64,000 nt of DNA from Leptobrachium leishanense (Eukaryota; Chordata; Amphibia; Anura; Megophryidae). Under the pieces are notes generated by a model. It was not told the DNA's origin. It did no database searches and saw only the letters and a list, made by a program, of their open reading frames with translations. The stretch spans positions 97,065,204 to 97,129,203 of the forward strand of contig CM019069.1 of NCBI GenBank assembly GCA_009667805.1, given 5' to 3'. Position numbers and translations under genes: made by a program. Positions 54,345-64,000 of the stretch are shown piece after piece. The number at the start of each line of letters is the position of its first letter. Positions within the stretch are counted from its first letter, which is position 1.

Positions 54345-56842
54345 GACTCCATATTTTGGCCCAATCCCATCTGTCCCACTCTTCGCTGCTACTGTTCCTT
54401 TTTTAGATGCCCCGCTTTATATGCCAGGTGCCCTGACTCCAAAGCTACTCTCCACTACTAACCATCCTCTTCTCCTTCCCATCTCATCTTCCAACTGCAC
54501 TGAGAAAGCCAACGATCTCTACAACTCTGCCCTCTCAATATCACTTGAGGAACTCGCTCCTACCACTCTCTGTCCAACAGCAGGCCCAAATGCCAGCCTT
54601 GATACACTAAATACATATGCTATCTTCACCTGTGTTCCAGGACAGCTGAACGTGTTTGAAGAAAGTCTGGCGCTTTGACTGACTTCTTGCATTACAAATT
54701 TTTGCTCCGTTCCTACAGTCTGGCTTTATCCCTCATTAACCAAACTTATTCCACGTCCATCAGCTCCACCTTTTCTTGTGTTTCCAGATGCCTGTTTGAT
54801 ACCTTTCAATCTGTTAATGTGTCCCATTTCCACACAACCTTCCATGGACCTCACTGCTGGCAGCCTTGCTGACTACCGTCACAGATAAGATTAACAAAAT
54901 TAGACTAAAAATGTGTTCATTGCCTTATCAAAGGTGGATGTCTCACCACTCCTGTTGTCCTCTTGTCCGACCAACCATTCCCACTCAATTCCATCAACTC
55001 ACACCTTATTCTGTCTGTCCTACCAGTTATTGTCTCTACTTTAACTCATATTTTCAACCTCTCTCCCTCTGTCTCCTTCGCTGGTGCCTCTTCACCCCCA
55101 GTTCCTTTTTCAGTTGGGGTACTTCAAGACGCTGTTCTAGGTCATCTCTCTTGTCAGTTTATACCGCCTATCTTGCCAACCTTATCTCTTCCTATGGATT
55201 CCAATATTACCTCTATGCTGACGACACACAAATCTACCTTTTGTCTCTTGATCTCTCTTAGACAGTGTTACTGCCTGCCTACTGTCTACTGTCTCCGACT
55301 GCATGACTGCCTCTTTCACAAAGCTCGGCATCTCCAAAACTAAACTACTTGACTTCCCTCCCTCTAGTGCTAACACTCCTGCATCCATTTCCCTTCAGTT
55401 GAATGGTGCCACCATTACTTCTACCTCACATGCTTGTTGCCGTTCTGTCCTTTTTGACTTTGATGTCTCCTCACTCCTCGCATTCAGTTCACTAACAAAA
55501 TCTTGGTCCTTCCACCTAAAAAAACATTGCCCTTATCAGCCCCTTTCTTAATCAGGACTCTACTAAAATGCTCATCCAAGCTCCTATTATCTTTTGCCTT
55601 GAGTACTGTTACCCCCTTCTCACTAGTCACTAGCCTTAAGAGATCCCAGATTCTCCCGCTGCAGTCTGTAATGTATGTTTCTACCGGGCTCATCTACCTC
55701 ACTTCCCACACCTCTTACACCTCTTGTCACAATACAGATGGCAGGGTTGCGGGTCGAGCCCAATGTGCGATGAAATGATAAGCAAGTATGAAATAAACAA
55801 AAGGATATTTATTCAACACAATAAGAATACTAAGAATGAAGCAACTGAGAAAACAGGAAAAACAAGGAGAACAATGAATAATTAATAAACAAGGTATAAC
55901 TAAGGAGACTGAGGAATAAATGGAAAACTAAACAGGTACTGAATATAACAGAAAAACAGGACCAGGGAACTAGGCTAACTGATAAGGCACTGAATACACA
56001 AATGAACAGAGAACCAGGGAACAAGGTTGAATAATAAACAGGAAGTAAATACACGAGGAGACAGGACCAGGGAATCAGATTAGATGAAAACAACAAAACA
56101 TAAGATATAGGAATAAGATTAAACAGGAGCTCTAGATATAGGTGAACAGAGGAAAAAAAGGAAAGAAGAAGTCTTTTTAAATAAATGAAGCAGGGTTTAC
56201 ACAGCAAGATATCAGAAGGAGCAGGCAAAGGCGTAGTCCAGTATACAAGCATGGGGTTCGGCAACAGATTGTTCAGATATAGATATATATATAGGGTTTA
56301 GCAAAAGCAAAGTCCAGAATACAAAGCAGGTGGTCGGCAACGGACGATCACAGAGGGGTTTAGGAACAGATGGAAGATTTAGCAAAAGAGGCTATTGCAG
56401 CTTTAGGGACAGATTGGAAAGCAATGCAAAAGCAAAGTTCCATGGTGCTTTGCCTCTTTATAGGGAAGTGCAGGCTTCTTGATGAGTAGCACCTGCGCCT
56501 CTTGCAGTCTGGAGACGAAACTGAAGGTATGAAGTGGCGGATTCAGGGAGTCAAGAATGAACCAGCGCCGGGTTTGTTCCTCCTGCGGCGCCGGCTACCA
56601 GATATGTGACACCTCACCCCTTTGTCTATCTCTATACTGGCTCCCTCTTTCCTTTAGCAACATTATTTTAAATTGGATTGTAATGTCCAAAGCTCTGCAT
56701 AACTGTTCCCCTGCCTACATCTCCTCCCTTATTTGCAGGTATATCCCATCCCTTCCACTTCACTCTGCCAATGATCTGATACTTTCACCTCCTCGTACCC
56801 GCACCCCCAAATCTCGCCTCAGGTCTTCTCCCGAGCTGTCAA
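54345..56842 (+). pseudogene. Old, heavily decayed L2-type LINE, split by a solo LTR
   Basis: The RT catalytic word [10 protein letters not shown] is at about 55208-55240. Beyond the LTR, LSLYWLPLSF (about 56630) and SPPRTRTPKSRLRSSP (about 56790-56835) match the end of L2-type ORF2. Upstream words (SLARLCPTAG..., TNHPLLLPISSSN) are only LINE-like. Reading frames change every 100-300 bp, so this is much older than the LINE at 3653-8037. Confidence 0.6.
55725..56611 (-). mobile_element. Solo LTR (gypsy-like)
   Basis: It begins TGTCAC and ends GTGACA, with 5-bp flanks CCTCT (55720-55724) and CCTCA (56612-56616). On the minus strand TATAAAGAGGC (complement near 56455) is a TATA box and TTGAATAAATATCC (complement near 55805-55818) a polyadenylation signal, in the order of an LTR. 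It interrupts the decayed LINE. Confidence 0.65.
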
Positions 56843-56850
56843 TTTTTTAT

Positions 56851-57531
56851 TTGGGGTGCACCGAAATTTCAGCCACTGAAATTATTGGGCAAAAATGGTG
56901 TTTTGGTTATCGGACGAAAGGCAGAAACGGATGAAAAAAACAGCCGAAACCTGGGCCTAGAGGTCGGCCGAGCCTGGTGCTCGATTTGGGCCTCCAGACC
57001 CAGCCAAGCCTGGTGCTTGATTCGGGCCTCCAGACCTGGCCGAACCTGGTGCTCGATTTGGGCCTCCGGACCAGGCTATTTTGTAATTTTTTTAAAAGAT
57101 TATTTCTTTCTTTTGTTTCCTTTTTTTTTTCTTTTAAAGACCTTTTTGTTTTGCTTTTTATTTGTAATAATTTGTAATTTTGTAACAGATCTTTTTATTT
57201 TTTAAAGGACCTTTTTTATTATTTAGAGACATTTTTATTGATTTTTTTTAGCTCCTATTAGGAGAATAGGAGACTTTGTTGTTATTTTTCAGGTCAGAGG
57301 AATTTGCTGATTTGGACATCTTCTAAGATATTTTCAGTCCAATCTTGGCAAATTAGTTTGAATAAATGTGTGGTTATTATTGGCTTGATTTTCATTTCAA
57401 ATTAAGTGTAGTATTAATAAAGTTATTCAAAAAACTATTTAGAAAACTGTTAGGGTAAAAAGTAATTTTGTGTGTCGGATGTCAGCTGTGCTTGTCTTGA
57501 AGTCCCAAATTTTCATTTCAGTGCACCACTA
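56851..57531. mobile_element. hAT-like non-autonomous element
   Basis: The left end TTGGGGTGCACCGAAATTTC and the complement of the right end TAGTGGTGCACTGAAATG are inverted repeats of a kind common in hAT elements. Flanks TTTTTTAT and CTTTTTAA match at 6 of 8 positions. It holds three 36-bp tandem units (CTGGTGCTCGATTTGGGCC...) at about 56962-57070. Confidence 0.7.
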
Positions 57532-57539
57532 CTTTTTAA

Positions 57540-57769
57540 GGATTTCCCTCCCGCAACTTTAGATGCTCCTTTACGTTAGAAACTAGGGTTAGGTTACTAT
57601 TTGTGCTTGTTTTAGGGTTAACCCGAGACCTAACATTCTGCTCTCTAACATTCTGACCCATTTTTGCTTCATTTTAAGGCAACAGATTCTGTGCCTTCTT
57701 TTGATGTGACCACAGAGAGAAGCTGTTTTTTATTTTTTTCCCTCCCCCAAAACAAAAAGTATGAAAGTA
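57540..57769. other. No gene recognised
   Basis: Short stretch between two hAT-like elements; nothing stands out. Confidence 0.5.
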
Positions 57770-57777
57770 TCTTTGGC

Positions 57778-58661
57778 CCGTGGCGGAACTACCACCATAG
57801 CGACACACGCGGGCGCTATGGGGCACGCAGCAAAGTGGGGCCCGGTGAGGATGAGGAATGTAACTGGTAAGCCTCCCGGCCAGAGGCAGACTGGCCCGTC
57901 AGGCTCTTGGGCAGTGCCCAAGGGCCCGCGGGTTGGTAGGGCCCAGTTTCAGTAGGCACTGTGAGCCACGCTATTTTCCCTGAGCTCCGAAGACCGGAGC
58001 TGTGATAACCAGGGAAACACACTCACAAAACCACGGCGGTGGCGACGCTGCAGCGTGCCTACCTCAGTCCCACGTTCTAAACAGGAGGATGGCATGCTGC
58101 ATTGACACCGCCTCCTCACGTGATGCACGTGGCGCCGGCTGCAAACAAGAACAAACAAAGCCAGGGTGCAGGCGAGCGGAGCCATCCTACCTGAACCTGC
58201 GTCTGGTGGGTGAGTGACTGGGGGGAATGACAAATTAAATGCGGGGGGAGAAATAATTGGCGAATTAAATGCAGGGGGAATAATTGGCAAATTAAATGCA
58301 GGTGGAATAATTGACAAATGAAATGCAGGGGGGGACTAATGATATGACTAATGAATGCTGCCTGGGGGATAATAATACGCTAAATTAAATGCTGGGGGGA
58401 TGATAATATGCCAAATGAAATGCTGGGGATGAGATGACAAATTAAATGCTGAGGGGGGTGAATAAATCGGTACATTACTGTGAGCTTTATTGCTGTGGAG
58501 CTCTAATGTACCTGGGTACTGTGTCACATGAGTGTAGTAATGTGTTGTTCAATGGCATTAGTTCATTTTTTTTGTGGGGGGGTAGGCTGTGTTAGGTTGC
58601 AGGCGAGGGTGGGCATACAACATTTTGCTATGGGGCCCTGTGTTTTCTAGTTACGCCCCTG
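57778..58661. mobile_element. hAT-like non-autonomous element with exact 8-bp duplication
   Basis: The left end CCGTGGCGGAACTACC and the complement of the right end CAGGGGCGTAACTAGAA are inverted repeats. TCTTTGGC lies directly outside both ends (57770-57777 and 58662-58669). It holds tandem units of about 30 bp (AATTAAATGCAGGGGGAATA, 58215-58460) and one unit of the 55-bp repeat seen in the element at 24961-26423. Confidence 0.85.
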
Positions 58662-58669
58662 TCTTTGGC

Positions 58670-59852
58670 ACTGTAGATTTCTGTGCCTACAGGCTCCTGA
58701 GAAACCAATCCGGTCCTGGCTGTGTGTTATGTGTCTGCATCTCTCTGTGTCCCTTGTGTTTCTCAGTATATATGTGTTTGCCAATCTTGTCTTTCTCTGT
58801 GTGACTTTCAGTGCCTCTCTTTTTCTGTCATTTTCTCTGGATTTACATCTCTGTTTCTGTCAGTGTCTGTGTCAGTGTCTGTCTGTATTGTTTTGTGACT
58901 TTAATGTTCTGTCTTTCTCTGTCAATGCGTCCCTGTATCTGTCATTGTGTCATTGTGTCATTGTGTCTCTCTGTATCAAGTCTGTTTTTTCACAGTGCCT
59001 CTGTAGTTGGCAGAACTATGGTGTATATTTTTCTCTGTGTATTTTGTCTGTCAGTGACTGTTTGTATCTATGGGCCTGTGTAAGTGTGCTTGTGTGTGAC
59101 TGTGGGGCTCTATACAATAATATGTGACTGGGAAGTATAAAAACAGACTGGCAGACATATCAGAGCCACACACATACAGACCCTCACAAACAACTAGTTC
59201 ACAACTTTCTTCATACATAAGCTGAAGAGCAAAACAAGAGTCGAGATGGGGAGAAAGATGATGGGGTGTTGAGGAAATAAATGTGGTAGTGAGGTATTGT
59301 AGGGTGTGGAGATGAATATTACAGATATGAGAGAAAAATATATTTGTGGTATGGTAATGGGAAAAGCGACAATAACTGTAAACATGGTGGGGCAGCAAAA
59401 TTAGTTTTTCAACTTTCCAACCTTTCTTGGGCATGGTATTCAACAATGAGAGTGGGGATAGGGCACATTGAGGAAATTGGCCTTGGTGCAACAGAGAGGG
59501 CAAAGCTGGGTGTGCATATGTATGTGTACGTGTGTATGGCTCCTAAATTTATCAGAATTGTTAGATGTTTGGATGGGGGCGCAATTTCAGTGCTTGCCAT
59601 ATGAGTCATTTTCAGTAGATATGCTCTGTGTGCAGACAGTTTTATTATTAGTGTCTATTTTTTTTCCCATTAATATTTACTCTTCTGTATTAATGTGGAC
59701 AGGCATGTGAGTGCCCAAAGAGTGTCAAACATGGAACATGTCACTCCTCAGGAAATAATACTTTATTGTAGTTTTAAAACACACCCAATGTTTATATATT
59801 TTTTATTAAATACAACCCAGAGGCCCATAGTGCAGCAACTCAGCCTCCACTA
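58670..59852. other. No gene; TCTGTG-rich low-complexity stretch
   Basis: 58720-59100 is a degenerate CT/TG-rich repeat (TCTGTCAGTGTCTGTG-type words), and the Ser/Val/Cys-rich frames over it are artefacts. The rest is unassigned. Confidence 0.55.
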
Positions 59853-60196
59853 ACGAGACCCCATTTCTAATTTTTTTAACAAGCGCACCCCATACAAAAT
59901 ATAACTGCAATTGCTCGCATGTTAAAATGTGAAAAAAAACACTTTACACGTTGTAAATTATTGAAAATTCATATTTTATTGCATTTTTTGTTATAATATA
60001 CAGACAGGTCATGACGTATACATATAATAATGACATATTATGAATCTGCCGAGTCTGCCGGAAAGAACGATATATAATATGTCTGGGTCATATACTAAAA
60101 TAAGCCTTCAAAACACGTTTCAACATGATGAGCAAAACTGGTAAATATGACCTCAGCACAGAGGCGGGAAAAGCCTCAGCAGCGAAAGGGTTAAAG
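59853..60196. mobile_element. TTAA hairpin family, right-end fragment (copy 2)
   Basis: It matches the last 340 bp of 9835-10996 with about 5-8% differences by eye, including ATATGTCTGGGTCATATA and the end CAGCAGCGAAAGGGTTAA. The left part is missing. Confidence 0.9.
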
Positions 60197-60768
60197 GGAC
60201 AATGAGTTTTCCATGAAATAAGGGTTAAAAATAAAAACGAAAAATTCCTTCAAATATCGTGCCTAGGAGGTCCCCTTAACCTGCCCGTGAAGTGGTGGAT
60301 TTCTAGGATGTATAGAAACATTTAAAAACCATGTCCGGGTCCGGGTAGTGCCCTGGGGGACAGGAAACAAGGACAAAAAGTTTAAAAAATAACTTTTTAA
60401 CCCCTTCACTGCTGACGACGTGTGGGACACGTCCTCAGTTACTCCCGCTGTATGCTGAGGAGGACGTGTCCCACACGTCATCAGCTTTGCGGGACCCCCA
60501 GCGGAGATACTCACCTCTCTGTCCAGGGTCCTGCGGCATTCTGACTTCAGCGTCCTCAGACGCTGAAGTCAAGCTCCTCCCGACGTAAACGATGGCGCGA
60601 TGATGTAATTTTCAGGCGACTCCCCGGCAATGCCGGGAGATCGCCTGGAAGGGAAGGGGGGATCCGTTTGGATCCCTCTCCCTCCCGATCGGGAGGTCCC
60701 ACAAAAAAAAGCCAGTCACCGCTTAAAAGGGGAGTCTCCCCTTTTAAGTGGTGCCTGGCTTTAACCCC

Positions 60769-60925
60769 TAGCTCCGGTGGGGGCCGCCATCTTGGATCGC
60801 GGCTCCACCCCCGGGTCCCCCCTCACTGCCTGATGTCCTCACGCATAGCGTGAGGACGTCAGATAGCCGGGGAACCCCTAGCTGCCCGGAATCCCCTGGT
60901 GGAGATAGGGGGTTCATTTGAGGGT
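60769..60925. repeat. 155-bp direct repeat, left copy
   Basis: It runs from AGCTCCGGTGGGGGCC to GGGGGTTCATTTGA and is repeated with about ten differences at 62010-62163, on the far side of the minisatellite. Confidence 0.9.
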
Positions 60926-61990
60926 TCACAGAGATGCTGTGAGGTTGTGTATAGAGATGCTGTGAGGCTGTGTATAGAGATGCTGATGGGGCTGTGTATA
61001 GAGATGCTGTGAGATTGTTTATAGAGATGCTGATGGGGTTGTGTATAGAGATGCTGTGAGGTTGTGTATAGAGATGCTGTGAGGCTGTGTATAGAGATGC
61101 TGATGGGGCTGTGTATAGAGATGCTGTGAGATTGTTTATAGAGATGCTGATGGGGTTGTGTATAGAGATGCTGTGAGGTTGTGTATAGAGATGCTGTGAG
61201 GCTGTGTATAGAGATGCTGTGTATAGAGATGCTGATGGGGTTGTGTATAGAGATGCTGTGAGGTTGTGTATAGAGATGCTGTGAGGCTGTGTTTAGAGAT
61301 GCTGATGGGGTTGTGTATAAAGATGCTGTGAGGCTGTGTATAGAGATGCTGATGGGGCTGTGTATAGTGAGGCTGTGTATAGTGATGCTGATGGAGCTGT
61401 GTATAGAGATGCTGTGAGGTTGTGCATCTAGATGCTGATGGGGTTGTGTATAGAGATGCTGTGAGGTTGTGTATAGAGATGCTGTGAGGCTGTGTATAGA
61501 GATGCTGTGTATAGAGATGCTGTGAGGTTGTGTATAGAGATGCTGTGAAGTTGTGTATAGAGATGCTTTGAGGCTGTGTTTAGAGATGCTGATGGGTTGT
61601 GTATAGAGATGCTGTGTATAGAGATGCTGATGGGGTTGTGTATAGAGATGCTGTGAGGTTGTGTATAGAGATGCTGTGAGGCTGTGTTTAGAGATGCTGA
61701 TGGGGTTGTGTATAGAGATGCTGTGTATAGAGATGCTGATGGGGCTGTGTATAGAGATGCTGTGCGGTTGTGTATAGAGATGCTGATGGGGTTGTGTATA
61801 GAGATGCTGTGAGGCTGTGTATAAAGATGCTGATGAGGTTGTGTATAGAGATGCTGTGAGGTTGTGTATAGAGATGCTGTGAGGCTGTGTTTAGAGATGG
61901 TGATGGGGTTGTGTATAGAGATGCTGTGTATAGAGATGCTGTGAGACTGTGTATAGAGATGCTGATGGGGCTGTGTATAGAGATGCCTTG
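60926..61990. repeat. 23-bp minisatellite, about 45 units in two flavours
   Basis: The core TGTGTATAGAGATGCTG is followed by either TGAGG or ATGGGG, mixed irregularly. The long minus frame of LYTQPHQH-like words (61428-62066) is this repeat read out and is not a gene. Confidence 0.95.
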
Positions 61991-62009
61991 CGGCACTGAA
62001 GTGCGGCCT

Positions 62010-62163
62010 AGCTCCGGTGGGGGCCACCATCTTGGATGGCGGCTCCACCCCTGGGTCCCCCCTCACTGCCTGACGTCCTCACGCATAGTGTGATGACGTC
62101 AGATAGCCAGGGAACCCCTAGCTGCACGGAATCCCCTGGTGGAGATAGGGGGTTCATTTGAAC
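62010..62163. repeat. 155-bp direct repeat, right copy
   Basis: It matches 60769-60925. After it the element continues (GAACCCCGATTTCTCC) as in copy 1, whereas the left copy continues into the minisatellite. Confidence 0.9.
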
Positions 62164-62770
62164 CCCGATTTCTCCAGAACCGTGGCAGCTAAGGGATCAT
62201 GGAGGGTGTCAATCGAAAGGCCTGAGCATGGCCTTTCGAATGATACCCAACATGACCAGGTATAACGTAAATAAATAAAAAAATAAACGTTTTATTTGTG
62301 TGTTATTTTTATTAATGCAGCAATATTGTTCACATTTCAATTATAATGTGAACAATAATGCTGCACTAATGATTTTTTTCTATGGGGTGCGTTTGCTAAA
62401 AATCACGTAATTTCCCCCGGAAAAATGTAACAAGTCCCCATTTCTAATTTTTGTACAAAACCGCACCCCATAGAAAACATAACCGCAAACGCTAATGTGC
62501 TAAAATGTGAAAACAAAAACACTTTACACACTGCAGATGATTAAAAATTCAATCTTTCTTGCATTTTTTGTCATAATATACAGGCAGGACATGACGTATA
62601 CATATAAAAATGATATATTATGAATCTGCGGAGTCTGCCGGAAAGAACGATATGTAATATGTCTGGGTCATTTAATAAAATGTGGCTTCAAATCGCGTTT
62701 AAACATGATGAGCGAAAGCGGTAAAAATGAGCTGAGCACACAGCAGTGAAATGCAGGGTTAAGGGGTTAA

Positions 62771-63287
62771 ACAGCATATCAGAGGAACATTTAGTAGAGA
62801 AATGAACACTTCTCAGAAGCACAGGTGTTGTTTGATACATGTTCAGGAGACACCTCCAGACACCCTCAGTCTACAGACAATGTATCAAACTCATTAGACC
62901 AGACTAATTAAAAGCACATGTTATTTCCAAACACTAATTAAAGACCTGTTGTTTACGCCGTTTGAGAGCACAGGTCATTTAGAGGTGGGAATCTTTGCAC
63001 GTAGACATTATTTTTTAATTCAATATCTAATAAACCGTTGCTTATAATATTCTGCAGTAAAGAGTCTCTTTATTTCTAGATTTTTTAGTATTATTTAAGC
63101 AATTTTTATACTTTTTCCAAAAAAAAATTTTTTAGAGCTCGAACCGAACACGCCAAAAAGTTCGAAGTTCATCCCTAATTAAGATACACTCTAGGCTGTA
63201 AATGGCAGGTTGCAGGATTGGATTGAGCCTAGCCTGTCCTCTTCACTTATTTAGCTTAGATTGTCTTTAAACTTACCTGTCTTTTTA
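62771..63287. other. No gene; end of a hAT-like element near 63177
   Basis: The complement of 63140-63176 reads TAGGGATGAACTTCGAAC, which looks like a hAT-type end. A left partner was not found. Confidence 0.4.
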
Positions 63288-63715
63288 TGGGGATGTGCAT
63301 GAACTTTTTTTCGTTTCGGGGCTTTTTTCGGGTGTTTCGGATAATTTTGTACAGTTTTTCTTTCGTTTTGGATCGTGTGCGGATTCATATGCTGCAGCAC
63401 CTCTCTGCAGTATAATTAATGCAGTATATGAATCCGCACACTGCCGGGCAGCGCCTCTCTGCAGTATAATTAATGCAGCATGTGAATCCGCATACTGCCG
63501 GGAACTTTCCAGCAGTGTGTGGATTCATATGCTGCATTAATTATAACTCATAAAAAAATGAAAAACTAACTGATCAAAAAATGAATCGATCCGAATCAGC
63601 AAATCGATCTGCAGAGAGGTGCCGGCATTCAAATGCTGCATTAATTATACTGCAGAGAGGCACTTCCCAGCAGTGTGTGGATTCATATGCTGCATTGAAA
63701 CCTATGGGTTAAAAA
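63288..63715. mobile_element. hAT-like end plus repeated foldback modules
   Basis: It starts GGGGATGTGCATGAAC, like the 1423-2548 family. Inside, CTCTCTGCAGTATAATTAATG and its inverse, and GTGTGGATTCATATGCTGCA and its inverse, recur at least three times in each orientation from 63375 to 63700. The right end is not clear. Confidence 0.55.
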
Positions 63716-63726
63716 GCCTTGTTTCT

Positions 63727-64000
63727 TTAACCCCTTAATGACCGCTGACGTACCATGTTTGTCTTGCCCACGGGTCTCCCTTAGAACCGTGGATGTACAT
63801 AGTACATCAGCGGCTCCCAACCTCCCTCCCGCCCGATGCTTACCTTCCTTGCTGGCTCCAACGAAGTTCTGGCAGGGAGGAAGCCTGCCCCTGTGCTTTA
63901 GAGGGGCCGGCGAGCACAATGACGTCACCACCCTGCGTGGTGACGTCGTCTGCAGGCAACCCCTCGGCGCCTGCATTGAAATCAAGGAAGGGGAGGGTGG
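63727..64000. mobile_element. TTAA hairpin family, left end (copy 4, cut by window end)
   Basis: TTAACCCCTTAATGACCGC is followed by hairpins: GCTGACGTACCATG with TACATAGTACATCAGC, and GACGTCACCACCCTGCG with TGGTGACGTC (63921-63946). The layout follows copies 1 and 3. Confidence 0.7.

Larger units (their letters stand above)
60397..62770. mobile_element. TTAA hairpin family, copy 3, with a 1-kb minisatellite
   Basis: The left TTAA is at 60397-60400, followed by CCCCTTCACTGCTGACGACG. The right end is CAGCAGTGAAATGCAGGG with TTAA at 62759 or 62767. Hairpins occur in the same order as copy 1, for example GGACGTGTCCCACACGTC-type arms (60410-60482), GGGGAGTCTCCCC (60730-60743) and TCGAAAGGCC/GGCCTTTCGA (62211-62238). 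The last 400 bp matches copies 1 and 2. The middle is expanded by tandem repeats. Confidence 0.8.

Noticed and set aside
58729..59127. Ser/Val/Cys-rich 132-residue frame
   Set aside because: It comes from TCTGTG-type low-complexity DNA.
61428..62066. 212-residue minus-strand frame of LYTQPHQH-like words
   Set aside because: It is the 23-bp minisatellite read through; there is no start context or domain.

Overview
The window looks like non-coding DNA from a large, repeat-rich vertebrate genome, most likely an amphibian and probably an anuran. The reasons are the mix of elements: a Tx1/L1-type LINE, several L2/CR1-type LINEs whose 3' tails end in TTTATAAATAAA-like repeats, Penelope-like elements, a Ty3/gypsy element, many hAT-like and TTAA-flanked non-autonomous DNA transposons, and (TA)n/(TG)n arrays. 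The taxon is inference from element content. I found no host protein-coding gene that I can name, and no tRNA, rRNA or CRISPR.

Region 0.8-12.8 kb is a nest of insertions. A Penelope-like fragment (806-1150) is split by a minus-strand L1-type LINE (about 1164-12831) flanked by a 13-bp duplication. Three elements are inserted in that LINE: a hAT-like element (1423-2548, 8-bp duplication) that itself holds a foldback; a plus-strand L2/CR1-type LINE (about 3653-8037) with tandem 5' repeats, a 2A-type ribosome-skipping motif and endonuclease/RT domains; and a TTAA-flanked element made of a chain of hairpins (9835-10996).

Region 13.6-17.2 kb is a second, fuller Penelope-like element with RT and GIY-YIG domains. 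A complete hammerhead ribozyme core lies downstream of its ORF, and a perfect 40-bp inverted repeat brackets it. Region 17.2-29.4 kb holds a tRNA-derived SINE, several foldback and TIR elements, one of which carries LINE fragments, and a hAT-like element filled with minisatellites. Region 29.4-43 kb has the most single-copy-looking DNA, including possible conserved non-coding blocks and an exon/promoter-like stretch. It is interrupted at 32-36.3 kb by a cluster of palindromes with hammerhead-like loops or arms.

Region 43.3-46.9 kb has tandem repeats and LTR-like DNA. Region 47.0-52.8 kb is a nearly complete minus-strand Ty3/gypsy gag-pol with one in-frame stop and two frame breaks. Region 53-57.5 kb has LTR-like pieces, a decayed LINE with a solo LTR in it, and a hAT-like element. 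Region 57.8-64 kb holds another hAT-like element and three or four members of the TTAA hairpin-chain family, one carrying a 1-kb minisatellite bracketed by a 155-bp direct repeat.

The genes here do not form a host pathway. What they share is retrotransposition (RT plus AP-type endonuclease, GIY-YIG or integrase) and the non-autonomous elements that use transposases supplied elsewhere. Element families are assigned from motifs, TIRs and duplications read by eye, with no database search.
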